Source: Edwardsiella anguillarum ET080813 (GTDB lineage Bacteria > Pseudomonadota > Gammaproteobacteria > Enterobacterales > Enterobacteriaceae). Taken from it: a DNA stretch of 64,000 nucleotides. The stretch lies in assembly GCF_000264765.2 (NCBI RefSeq), contig NZ_CP006664.1, positions 744,001 to 808,000 of the forward strand. The letters are read 5' to 3'. Of the stretch, positions 53,209 to 62,897 are shown in pieces (position 1 is the first letter of the stretch; each line of letters starts with the position of its first letter). The notes under the pieces are model-generated. The model was not told the DNA's origin. It was given only the letters and a program-made list of their open reading frames with translations, and ran no database searches. The position numbers and the translations under genes were made by a program.

Positions 53209-53736
53209 TTACTTAGAAAGGTAAAGAGCTTTCTCGTAATTATTTTTTTGCGATTTTATAAATTCATTTCCAGCTGACTCCATAGAGGAAAGAAGATTCG
53301 CTCCCTTTTCTATCTTCACTGTTTTCCTTTCTAGAATCAGGTTGAATACAGGGATGTTTTCAGACATATACCTCACTGAAGAGACAAACTCAACTGTCGC
53401 ATCACTCTTAATGCTTAAATTTTCTGCCGACAACTTATCCTCAGACTTACCTTTCATTTTATTAACATCATCGGCGATAGAGGTAAGCTTCTTAATCAAA
53501 TCATCTTTAAACTGACTTGGATTTCCGTTAGAAATTATCTCCTGAGTATCATTGTCACCAATCTTTAAAGTAACATCTAGCAATTTATTCTCTTTGTATA
53601 TATTACCAAGCTTTACATACCCATCCGATAAGCTGATAACATGCTCGTTTTTAAACGATATATCCCCAGACACCAAAAGTGATGAAAAAACGATGGACGC
53701 ACCAACAATGACACTTGCAACAATATATCCCTTCAT
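53209..53736 (-). CDS. Moron-like protein of unknown function
   Basis: 175 residues, not recognised. An N-terminal membrane helix or signal anchor (about 4-24, IVASVIVGASIVFSSLLV) is followed by a lysine-rich extracytoplasmic domain with helical segments (DDLIKKLTSIADDVNKMKGKSEDK). The base composition is far more AT-rich than the flanking tail genes. It has its own extended -10 promoter upstream and an intrinsic terminator downstream, the layout of a phage moron expressed in the lysogen. AGGG lies upstream of the ATG. It may alter the host envelope or exclude other phages (inference). Confidence 0.75.
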   Translation of the reverse strand: MKGYIVASVIVGASIVFSSLLVSGDISFKNEHVISLSDGYVKLGNIYKENKLLDVTLKIGDNDTQEIISNGNPSQFKDDLIKKLTSIADDVNKMKGKSEDKLSAENLSIKSDATVEFVSSVRYMSENIPVFNLILERKTVKIEKGANLLSSMESAGNEFIKSQKNNYEKALYLSK

Positions 53737-53808
53737 TATATTACCCTAAGTAAATAATTTAACAGATAAACATCATTAACAACAGATAGATGATCTATCC
53801 TCTACCTG

Positions 53809-53817
53809 ATTATAACA
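53809..53817 (-). promoter_or_regulatory. Extended -10 promoter of the moron-like gene
   Basis: On the minus strand, TGT-TATAAT (perfect TATAAT with upstream TG) lies about 73 bp before the ATG at 53736, in AT-rich DNA. No good -35 is present, as is common for extended -10 promoters. Confidence 0.6.
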
Positions 53818-54696
53818 ATAATAGCAAATGTCATGCTGACTTCATCTCAATCCGACAGGGCTAATCCGTGTATAACCAACATCATGATTAACGCCGATTC
53901 CTGTAGCACGATTGTCTACAACTCGCATCCCCGGTGGGGCATCCTCAAACTTCACAGTAATCTCACCCTCTGGCTTCTTCTGTTGAGCTTGATTGATCTG
54001 GTACTGGTTGTATCCATAGCCACTAACACTACTACCTCCACCCCATGATGATGACTTCATCGAGGTTGCAGCAGAGGTAGCATCATCAGTAAACCAACTG
54101 ATGATCGGACGCAACTTTTCCCACATGTCCTGAAACCATTGGACAATTGGCCCCCAATTATTAATCACTAACCCCAGTGGTGACCAGGCAAACACGGTCT
54201 TAAGCAACTCCCAGCCTGCCTCAAAATAAGGACTAACAGTTTCCCATAGCGCTTTGAAGTATGGGCCGACTGTGTCCCAATTAGCTATTAACAAACCTGC
54301 CGCGAGCGCAATACCGCGCACAACTATTCCGATCGGTGAAGCACTTGCAGCGGATGACATTATGTTCATTGCCATACTAGCCCCTAGCGTTGCTAATTTT
54401 AGGGCTGCAAATCCAGCTGCTGCACTAACCAAAGCTCGTACAACTTCAGGGTTACGGGAAATGAACTCTGTTGATTTAGCAATGAGAGGCATCATTCCAG
54501 CAGCACTAGCATTAATCTGAGGAAGAAGCGCGCTACCAATAGCAACTCCAGCGTGAGCCGCTTGATTTCTCAACAGTTGCAATTGGTTTGCCGTCGTCGC
54601 AGCTCTGGCTTCATATTCTTTTTGCATTGAGCCAGTATATTGCGATGCATCACCAACCATGTTGAAGTTTTTCTTCAAAAGTTCGAGGTTAGTTAG

Positions 54697-55891
<1,195 letters not shown>

Positions 55892-56787
55892 TTAGCAGTG
55901 GGGCAATGGCTCCAATTGACTCTTTACCAAATAGCGCATTCAGCGCTTTTGGCTGCCTGGCCTTATCTAACTTTGAGATACTTGTGAGAACTTTAAGTAT
56001 CGTTCCCTGAGCATCCTTTTGCATACCCACAGCAAGCTTTTTGGGATCAAAACCAAGGTGCTTGAATGCCTCCTGTTGCTGCTTTGACCCAGCAGTAATT
56101 GCCAACATGAAGTTTTTAATGCCGGTGGCGGCAACCTCCTGCTCAACACCTACGCCAGCAAGCGTTGCGCCAAGAGCTGCAATCTGACCAGACGCAATAC
56201 CAGCAACCTCACCAAGAGGACCGATACGGGTAACGATATCAGAAATCTGCTTAGCGTTGGCTGCGCCATTGTTCGATAGATAGTTGATCTTATCAGCAAG
56301 AGCAACCACCTCCCCCTGAGTCATTTTGAAGGAGGTTCGCCACTTAGCCATCATCTCACCAGACTGATCAGCCGACTGGTCAAAGGCAACCCCCATTTTC
56401 AGGGCATCCTCTGCAAATTGCTTCAGGTCTTTCCTTGCAATGCCAGCCTGCCCGCCAGCGGCCACGAGTTTCGCAATATCATTGGCCGCCATAGGTAAGC
56501 GATCGGACATTTTTAAAATGTCCTCACCCATCTCAGAAAACTGCTTTGGCGTGTCAAAATCAACGACCTTACGGACATCAGCCATCTGCGACTCAAAGTC
56601 TATCGCAGCTTTAGCGCCGGAAATGAACGGAGCGGCAAAAGCACCGCCACCGATCAAGTCTCCCATAGAAAAGTCAGCCAGGCCGCTTGATTTGATTCCC
56701 TTGCGAAAACCTTTAATTTTCTTCTGCATAGAGGATAGCGCAGGAGAAAGCTTATCAACCCCGGTAATCAGGGCTTTCAGTTCGAAC

Positions 56788-57203
56788 TCAGCCATTTGTG
56801 TTTTCCCGGTTGATGCGGTTAGCCTGCTCAGCAAGTAAGCCAAGTACTGAAAACGGTTCGTTGAGCATTTCTATAGGATTGACGTTCCAGTATTTCGCGC
56901 AATCAAAATAATAATTTAGGAGTTGTCCTGCGCTGATGTCCCGAGGAAAAAACCCAAAATATCCCAACTGATCGTGTTCAGATCTGCGGGCTGCATTTCA
57001 TCAACTGAGCTCGGCGGAATTCCGGCTAGGCGTGAAATATATTTGGCAATAACACCAGAGTCCATTTTCACGCCAGCATCACTGCTCGTCATATACGGGA
57101 AACCTAGTTCACGAACATCCTTTCCTGTCGGCTCACGCATCTCCAATACATGGATATCCTCTCCATGAGCCCGAATTGATTTACTAAGTTTAATTTCTTT
57201 CAT
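56788..57203 (-). CDS. Tail assembly chaperone -1 frameshift fusion
   Basis: A slippery heptamer T TTT TTC at 56952-56946 lies in frame near the end of the chaperone gene. A -1 slip continues through an open frame (starting FPRDISAGQLLNYYFD, then CAKYWNVNPIEML..) to a stop at 56788-56790 that overlaps the tape-measure start by 8 nt. The fused product would be 138 residues (86 plus 52). This copies the lambda G/GT and P2 E/E' arrangement, with a heptamer like the P2 TTTTTTG. The frame is seen; the slippage is inferred. Confidence 0.65.
56916..57203 (-). CDS. Tail assembly chaperone (Mu gp41-like)
   Basis: 95 residues. KEIKLSKSIRAHGEDIHVLEMREPTGKDVRELGFP is the opening of the gp41/tail-assembly (DUF) family located between tube and tape measure. 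It keeps the tape measure soluble during tail assembly. It starts by TAATG overlap with the tube gene. Its 3' end carries the slippery site described for the fusion. Confidence 0.9.
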   Translation of the reverse strand: MKEIKLSKSIRAHGEDIHVLEMREPTGKDVRELGFPYMTSSDAGVKMDSGVIAKYISRLAGIPPSSVDEMQPADLNTISWDILGFFLGTSAQDNS

Positions 57204-57559
57204 TATTGATACCCCCCTTCTTCACCGTGGAATTCAAGATCCGCCGTACCTTCTTCGGCGTTGTGGTTTGCCTCGCCATGCAACCAGGCAGACGAAAGCA
57301 CATAGACCTGACCATTAGCCAGCTCGGCAGTGATGGTCATATCATCAGACGTAGTAATTTTGCTTACTGGAAATCCTTTCGGCACTTTCAGAGTGGCTTT
57401 GATATATGGCGCGCGATGCGTTTCCTTATAGTCATTGCTGCCATCCATCCCAGTAACGTCGTCCTTGACGTTCGTGTTCATCGGAACCTCAATGCCTCCG
57501 GTCAGCGAAAGTTGCTGCCCATCAACCTTGAAATAACAGGTGCCGCCAATACGGGCCAT
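57203..57559 (-). CDS. Tail tube protein (Mu gpM-like)
   Basis: 118 residues. ARIGGTCYFKVDGQQLSLTGGIEVPMN and GYKETHRAPYIKATLKV-type strands match the Mu tail-tube family, which polymerises into the inner tube. It is downstream of the sheath with a one-base overlap. Confidence 0.9.
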   Translation of the reverse strand: MARIGGTCYFKVDGQQLSLTGGIEVPMNTNVKDDVTGMDGSNDYKETHRAPYIKATLKVPKGFPVSKITTSDDMTITAELANGQVYVLSSAWLHGEANHNAEEGTADLEFHGEEGGYQ

Positions 57560-59055
57560 TATGCTGTCTCCTCTGCATACTGAGTGCGGAACTGGTTAAC
57601 CACAGCGAAAACACGCAGCTGGTTAACGTAGTCCGGCGGGAACAAGGTGTTAATGCGGTTGGGATCGTTAGCATCACGCTCAACAATCAGATATTTTTTG
57701 AACAAGTCGTAGTTTTCTACGATCCCAGCGCGCTCAAGTTGGCGATAAATCGTCAGCAGCTCCCCCTTAATAACAGCGGGCGTGACGATCGCCTGACCGG
57801 GACCAAAGCGGGCGCCATCATTGGCGACCTTATGGCGCCCATATTTGCTGGTGATGACCGATTTTAAGCGGCGCAGGACATAGGCGCTGGTATGCAGCGT
57901 CTCACTATCGAGATAGCTGTTATCTTTCACGCCGTAAGCATTTTTCTTGTAGGTCGTTACATCACGCTGAATGCGTAACACGCCGCCTTCGACGTAGGCT
58001 GTCGCCACACCGTGAGACAACAGGGACTGCTGCTCCGTCATCGTAAAGCGCTTACCCTTCGGCGCCGGGAGCATGCCGATCAGCTCCCCTGTCTGCGTCG
58101 GCCTTGCCGGATCATTACGAATGAAAACGGCGTCGCGTGCGGTGCGGCTGGCCGCTAATTCATCCGCAGGGGCCTGCATGTCACTTTCATAACCGGCAAG
58201 CGTAATGTGCTGTTGGTTTAGCTGATCACCGGCAGACACCAGATCGGATAGCGTTCCGATTTTCGCTGTATAGACATGGCCATACAGCTGACGTGCATAG
58301 CTCCAACGCCCGCTGGTATCGTTCATTTCCGTAGCCAGCATGGTGAGTGAGGCCGTATCGTTGAACGGGTGACCGATATAATCAAACGGCTCATCAGCCA
58401 TCGCAGCAATCGCTCCAGTCAGAACCGGTGCGCCAGATCCTTTAGTACCAGCAGCAATAGCAATTTGAACCCCTGCCGGTAACAGCTCACCACTACCAAA
58501 CCCGTAGTAGTTCACCGTAACGGGGATTTCATTGCCGCATAGGCCTTTATGGCGAGCGGTCAGCGTAACGACACCCGCTGCAGAGGTTGCCGTAAACGGC
58601 AGAGTCACATCGGCAGTGACCGCGTCCTTGATACTACTGGCGACCGTAGCAACATCATCGCCATTGGTCACCGCCGCTTGTACGCGGGAATTACCGATAT
58701 ACAAAGAAATCGTGCCCGTCTCCGTAGCCGCGCCGGTTACTGTCAGCGTCACTGTCGCTGGCGTTCCCGTAGGTTCAGGCACCGCAATGACATACAGCTC
58801 ACCAAACGGATCGGTTTTTCGGTACGCCTGCACCATCCGAGCCAACTGGCTACCGGGTCCACAAATCTGACGGGCGTAATCGGCCGATGGCATCAGCACC
58901 AGGCTATTAGGCGTAATGGCCGCCCCCGCGTTCACATAACCCAGCAAGAGCGATGCCCCGCTATCTTGGGCTGTATTAGCCGCAGAGTTGTCCATTTCAG
59001 CATAAAACAGCGGCACCAGCGCATTGCTGGGGATCGTGTTCATACTAATCGTCAT
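57559..59055 (-). CDS. Tail sheath protein (Mu gpL-like)
   Basis: 498 residues. Contractile sheath subunit with IPSNALVPLFYAEMDNSAA, YAEMDNS, GLCGNEIPVTVNYYG, DYIGHPFNDTASLTMLATEMND and RRLKSVITSKYGRHK. Its presence shows a myovirus-type tail. The start at 59055 overlaps the small DUF2635 gene by 11 nt. Confidence 0.93.
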   Translation of the reverse strand: MTISMNTIPSNALVPLFYAEMDNSAANTAQDSGASLLLGYVNAGAAITPNSLVLMPSADYARQICGPGSQLARMVQAYRKTDPFGELYVIAVPEPTGTPATVTLTVTGAATETGTISLYIGNSRVQAAVTNGDDVATVASSIKDAVTADVTLPFTATSAAGVVTLTARHKGLCGNEIPVTVNYYGFGSGELLPAGVQIAIAAGTKGSGAPVLTGAIAAMADEPFDYIGHPFNDTASLTMLATEMNDTSGRWSYARQLYGHVYTAKIGTLSDLVSAGDQLNQQHITLAGYESDMQAPADELAASRTARDAVFIRNDPARPTQTGELIGMLPAPKGKRFTMTEQQSLLSHGVATAYVEGGVLRIQRDVTTYKKNAYGVKDNSYLDSETLHTSAYVLRRLKSVITSKYGRHKVANDGARFGPGQAIVTPAVIKGELLTIYRQLERAGIVENYDLFKKYLIVERDANDPNRINTLFPPDYVNQLRVFAVVNQFRTQYAEETA

Positions 59056-59209
59056 TGGGTTTCACCTTATTCTCAGAGCGCTTGATATCACCGGCGGCCT
59101 CACGGCGGAGCCAGTAGTTATTCTCTTCTACGTTGCGGCCTTCTGACGGCAAAAGGTCGCCTCGGGCGGGATCAGGAACTGACCGCCCCTTTACAGGGAT
59201 CACAAACAT
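59045..59209 (-). CDS. DUF2635 small tail protein (Mu gp38-like)
   Basis: 54 residues, easily missed. FVIPVKGRSVPDPARGDLLP, then SEGRNVEENNYWLRREAAGD matches the DUF2635 pattern (FV.P..G..V.DP..G..LP.EG..V....YW.RR...GD). It lies between the tail-terminator and sheath genes as in Mu-like phages. The function is unknown. Confidence 0.85.
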   Translation of the reverse strand: MFVIPVKGRSVPDPARGDLLPSEGRNVEENNYWLRREAAGDIKRSENKVKPNDD

Positions 59210-59217
59210 GGTGCCTC

Positions 59218-59793
59218 TCAGGGTGTCGGCGATGCCGGTGGGAATGAAATTTCTGTGTGGTGCTCGATGGTGCGGTCTGGGCCATCACCGGGATCGATAA
59301 AATCAACATCGATTGCCAGCGTTTTTAGGTCATCCAGCGCACTCAGTTCGTCAACCTGGCGGGTATCGTCATCAGTCAGTTCAATATCAACAGAAAAATC
59401 GAACTGGTAGATAAGCTCATGGCGGTTTAAATCAAGCAGCGCGCCACCCTCATAGGCGATCGGATTGCCCCGCTCATCCGGATTCCATCCCAGCAGCGCC
59501 TTAAACAGCATATGCCGTACATCATGCACCACATCGTAGGAAGCGAACTGGCCACGCTCATCGCGCCCATTGCTCAGCATGACAATGACAGAAAACCCCT
59601 CTTTGAGATCCTGCCAATAGTCTGTCTGGCTTTTTTGCTCTCCCGGCGCGTCATCCCCCGGAACAACATACGCCGCCGGCAGCCTTAACTTCCCTGCCTC
59701 GGGGAGATCTTTAAATTGCGCCGCCCCCGCAACACGATTCTCAAAAATCGGACATTTCGCGCGAAGCGTGGCGATAATTGGCGTGAGTTTCAT
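59218..59793 (-). CDS. Tail terminator/completion protein (Mu gp37-like position)
   Basis: 191 residues. LTPIIATLRAKCPIFENRVAGAAQF, LPAAYVVPGDDAP and the beta-strand region HELIYQFDFSVDIELTDDD fit phage tail-terminator-like proteins in the slot before the sheath gene. TGATG-type overlap with the gp10-like gene. It probably caps the tail tube at the head end. Confidence 0.75.
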   Translation of the reverse strand: MKLTPIIATLRAKCPIFENRVAGAAQFKDLPEAGKLRLPAAYVVPGDDAPGEQKSQTDYWQDLKEGFSVIVMLSNGRDERGQFASYDVVHDVRHMLFKALLGWNPDERGNPIAYEGGALLDLNRHELIYQFDFSVDIELTDDDTRQVDELSALDDLKTLAIDVDFIDPGDGPDRTIEHHTEISFPPASPTP

Positions 59794-60287
59794 CAGCGTT
59801 TTTTCTCCGGCTTGAGCGAGCTGCGCAACTCGCGCTTAAGGTAGTAGCGAGTCCAGCTGCTATTTTTTTGCAGGGTTTCAACCATGAAGTTATTGCGCGG
59901 AGCAATACGCCATCCACTGCCGCCAGACGCGCCGCGATGGTGTCCACGCTGCCGCCTCGCTCCGCCGCGAACGCCATAGAACAGGAAGGCCGGATAAAAA
60001 TCATCGGTGATCATCCTGTTGCCATTACCATTACGCTGGTTAGGTGCAATGCGAACCATAAAACCGGGGCGGTTTTTACTGGCTCGGGGAACCATGTAAC
60101 CGATTGAGCGTGCCAGACGCCCCGTCCTATACCCGGGGTTTTCTCCCGCAGCAGAGCGCTCTCTTCGCATTACCAAGCGGCGGGCATCACGCATATGCAC
60201 CTGGCCAATCTTGATGAATGCGCGGCGCACTCTGGCGCGGTTAAAGCGCATATCTGAGGGCTGCTGGAATTCAACGTGTAAAAATTG
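59793..60287 (-). CDS. HK97 gp10-like neck protein
   Basis: 164 residues from the GTG at 60287, chosen because purine-rich GGGAGGGGGAGG precedes it; the open frame runs back to 60332, and an ATG at 60251 lacks a ribosome site. It is highly basic (RARVRRAF, DARRLVMRRERS, TGRLARSIGYMVP, YPAFLFYGVRGG). The pattern of TGRLARSI and the FL.YG block matches HK97 gp10/minor tail neck proteins. The start is uncertain. Confidence 0.7.
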   Translation of the reverse strand, partial: QFLHVEFQQPSDMRFNRARVRRAFIKIGQVHMRDARRLVMRRERSAAGENPGYRTGRLARSIGYMVPRASKNRPGFMVRIAPNQRNGNGNRMITDDFYPAFLFYGVRGGARRQRGHHRGASGGSGWRIAPRNNFMVETLQKNSSWTRYYLKRELRSSLKPEKKR

Positions 60288-60684
60288 ATCCACTTCCTCC
60301 CCCTCCCGATGATGCGGCGGCAATCTCACCAAGATCGGTGCATTCGATTAGCAAGAACCGCTGCTTGCCATTCAAATCCCTAGCGCGCTTGACTCTAAAA
60401 ACGTTATCGCCGTGGACTATTTCATAATCAGCCGTGATCCCTTTCCGCCAGCGAATCGTTACGTAGTGCGTAATAGCGTTATCCGTCTGCGCCGTATCAC
60501 GATATGTCGTAGCGCTGGTCTGCACGACCTTAGCCCAAGCGTAAAATTTAATGGGATAAGTGGGTTGCACCCCAAAATCAGACGACGGTGAATCAACCCG
60601 CTGACGGATAAGAACACGCCGATTGAGCTCCCCGGGATCGGGGAGGATATATGCAGCGCTGGTTTGCGCGTGTCGTAGCTTCAT
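60271..60684 (-). CDS. Head-tail adaptor / head closure protein
   Basis: 137 residues. PGELNRRVLIRQRVDSPSSDFG, AWAKV, THYVTIRWRKGITADYEIVHGDNVFRVK is the classic phage head-tail joining (SPP1 gp16-like) fold. It ends in a glycine-serine tail. It overlaps the connector gene by 4 nt and the next gene by about 17 nt. Confidence 0.88.
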   Translation of the reverse strand: MKLRHAQTSAAYILPDPGELNRRVLIRQRVDSPSSDFGVQPTYPIKFYAWAKVVQTSATTYRDTAQTDNAITHYVTIRWRKGITADYEIVHGDNVFRVKRARDLNGKQRFLLIECTDLGEIAAASSGGGGSGSIFTR

Positions 60685-61004
60685 AGCGTAATATACCGAT
60701 AGGGACTGACGAGCCAGGTATACGACTGCGGCACCTCAACCCGCTCTACCTCGCTCACAGACGAGCGATTCTCGTAATACGTGGTCAAAAGTAGAAGCAT
60801 GCCAAGAATGACATCGTCGGGCACAATCAAACCATCCGGATCCGATGGAGGAACGCTAGTACCAGGTGGATACAACTTCCGATTCAGGTATGTTTCTGTC
60901 CGCGCCTGAACGGCCTTACCCAACAGAGTTAACAGGCTGTCCTCATCGATATAATCGGGCTCCAACCTTAGCTGCTGCTTGATTTGATCCAACGACAGAA
61001 TCAT
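60681..61004 (-). CDS. Head-tail connector protein (HK97 gp6-like)
   Basis: 107 residues from the ATG at 61004, with GGAG 7 nt upstream; earlier codons lie in the hairpin region. LSLDQIKQQLRLEPDYIDEDSLLTLLGKAVQARTETYLNR is the gp6-like adaptor signature. It forms the ring below the portal. Confidence 0.88.
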   Translation of the reverse strand: MILSLDQIKQQLRLEPDYIDEDSLLTLLGKAVQARTETYLNRKLYPPGTSVPPSDPDGLIVPDDVILGMLLLLTTYYENRSSVSEVERVEVPQSYTWLVSPYRYITL

Positions 61005-61015
61005 AGAAGTTCTCC

Positions 61016-61056
61016 ATGCCCGCCAAACGGCGGGCATAAAAAAACCGCTTTCGCGG
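61016..61056 (-). terminator. Tandem hairpins between capsid and connector genes
   Basis: On the minus strand CCGC-GAAA-GCGG (61056-61045) followed by TTTTTTT is a short intrinsic terminator just after the capsid stop. A second palindrome ATGCCCGCC-AAAC-GGCGGGCAT (61016-61037) follows. It probably lowers transcription from capsid to downstream genes, giving excess capsid mRNA. Confidence 0.75.
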
Positions 61057-61079
61057 CAGAGTGTCGTGCTCGGATCCGG

Positions 61080-62288
61080 TTATACCGGTTTGCCTACCAA
61101 CGCCTTGATGGCAGCGACATCCTCCAGCACGCAATCGAAGCGGTGGAATGCCAGGAAGGCGGTCTGGTCAAGCTCTGCATAGCGCTCATCGAGACGCTTC
61201 AGCGTCATGTAAGTGACACGGCGCAGGATAAAGCGATCGAAATCGCCCAGGAACACGAACTTTTTACCCGCCGCAATCCCATCAATCGCCTGATCGATAA
61301 CATAGGGTACGTTCAGGATTGTCGCCGGGGTGCCGCCCGCGACATCAGGCAACCACAGCGGGCGATTTTGACCATCGACCATCTCTTCGATAGCCTGCAG
61401 CGTAGCGTCGTTAAATGCCCAGCGGAATTTACCCCCGCCGCGATAAGCAGGATCGATAGCATGCTTAAGCGCGTTCATTTCCTGCCACGTAAACTTCGTA
61501 GCAACAGCCGTGCTCACTGTCCCCGTCACTGAGGTAACCAGGCCTTTCGGCTGCACTGGCGTACCGGTGCCAGTACCCTGCACAAGATACTTCGCCTCGC
61601 CTCGGCCAATACGCTGGCCAATACGGGATGCCAAATAGGCGCCAATATCAACGCCGCTATCCTGCAGCAGCTCGTTGGATACTCGGATCATCTTTGACGA
61701 CAGCTTCTTAGCACCCAGCGTTGCACTGCCGAAGGTGACATCTTCCTCAGACACAGCAGTATTTTCGCCCAGCAGCTCACCCTCTTCGGCAGTCCCGTCC
61801 GAGGTAGCCCAGGAGATATCGCGCCCTTCAGCCGTTGTCAGGATCTGTGCCACGCTGGCAATGCCGCCGTAAGCTTTCATTGAGTCGACGATTTTGTTCA
61901 TCATCGTCTTCGGAACGGTATAACCACCTTTCGCGTCAGGTGACACCCCCTGCGCACGCAGCTCTTGGCGCTCTTCCTGAGACAAGCCACCAAAACCGCT
62001 CCGTAAATAGCGATCAAATGCGGCTGCACGGCGCTCTGCCTGCTGGGCATCAGGATTGTCTTGGCCGCCACGCTGTTCAGGCTCGTTGGCTACCACGGTA
62101 TCCAGATCGATACGACGCAGCTCTTCTTCGCGCGTAATCTGCGCATCCAACGCATCCAGCTCTTGCTTGGCCGCGTTCCATTGAGTGCGCTGCTCATCGC
62201 TCCAGGTGTTATCACCGATTTTTTCATGCAGTGCGCGCATATCGGCCGCGATCGTATTACGTTTTTGTTTCAGTTCATGCAATTTCAT
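61080..62288 (-). CDS. Major capsid protein (HK97 gp5-like)
   Basis: 402 residues. The N-terminal delta-like coiled-coil scaffold (LHELKQKRNTIAADMRALHEK; WNAAKQELDALDAQITREEELR, about 1-75) is expected to be removed by the protease. The mature fold begins near SPDAKGGYTVPKTM, with ISWATSDGTAEEGELLGENTAV and WQEMNALKHAIDP. It is preceded by the protease gene and followed by hairpins. Confidence 0.93.
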   Translation of the reverse strand: MKLHELKQKRNTIAADMRALHEKIGDNTWSDEQRTQWNAAKQELDALDAQITREEELRRIDLDTVVANEPEQRGGQDNPDAQQAERRAAAFDRYLRSGFGGLSQEERQELRAQGVSPDAKGGYTVPKTMMNKIVDSMKAYGGIASVAQILTTAEGRDISWATSDGTAEEGELLGENTAVSEEDVTFGSATLGAKKLSSKMIRVSNELLQDSGVDIGAYLASRIGQRIGRGEAKYLVQGTGTGTPVQPKGLVTSVTGTVSTAVATKFTWQEMNALKHAIDPAYRGGGKFRWAFNDATLQAIEEMVDGQNRPLWLPDVAGGTPATILNVPYVIDQAIDGIAAGKKFVFLGDFDRFILRRVTYMTLKRLDERYAELDQTAFLAFHRFDCVLEDVAAIKALVGKPV

Positions 62289-62297
62289 ATTTTTTCC

Positions 62298-62897
62298 TTA
62301 CGCATTAAGAAGAGTCAGCAGACGCTCACGCGCCATTCGTTTATTGATGGCCTGCGCCAGCGCTCCGCTGTCGCGCGCCTCCTGCCAGGCTTTCATGGAG
62401 CGAACCCCAGAATCGGCCTCTTGATAAGCCGGATAGGTCACCGGGCTCACATCAAATAGCCGAGAAAAACGAGAGATCTCGCGGATGACGATACCTTCAT
62501 CATCCTCGTACCAATGCTCACCATCGCGCGCTATGCGGAAGGAAAAAGAGGATTGGTTAATATCACCGCGCATCATCGGAGCAATAACCAGATCGCGGAT
62601 CGTCTGCGTATCCGGCGCTTCAATGTCATATCTCAGCCCATTATCATCAACAGCCAACGAGAGTGTGCCGGCGGTGCTGCGGCCTAGAATAAAGTTGGGA
62701 TCGTGGTTAAAGAGGCCTCGCACGTCATCACTCAGTACATCGTCAAACGCTCCCGGCTTAATAATCTCCCGAAAGCCCCATAACGGCTCTGAGCGGCTAT
62801 TGAACACCGAGCCATACCCGATAATCCGCGTCGGCTGCTCGCTGTGTTGCTCCGCCCTGACCTCGCCGCTATAACAGCGAACCTCGCGATCATCCAT
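62298..62897 (-). CDS. Prohead maturation protease (HK97 gp4-like)
   Basis: 199 residues from the ATG at 62897, 8 nt inside the portal 3' end, with GAGG upstream; a longer frame to 62954 is less likely. GYGSVFNSRSEPLWGFREIIKPGAFD, LFNHDPNFILGRS (catalytic His) and INQSSFSFRI (catalytic Ser) define the U35 family. It cuts the capsid scaffold domain. Confidence 0.92.
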   Translation of the reverse strand: MDDREVRCYSGEVRAEQHSEQPTRIIGYGSVFNSRSEPLWGFREIIKPGAFDDVLSDDVRGLFNHDPNFILGRSTAGTLSLAVDDNGLRYDIEAPDTQTIRDLVIAPMMRGDINQSSFSFRIARDGEHWYEDDEGIVIREISRFSRLFDVSPVTYPAYQEADSGVRSMKAWQEARDSGALAQAINKRMARERLLTLLNA

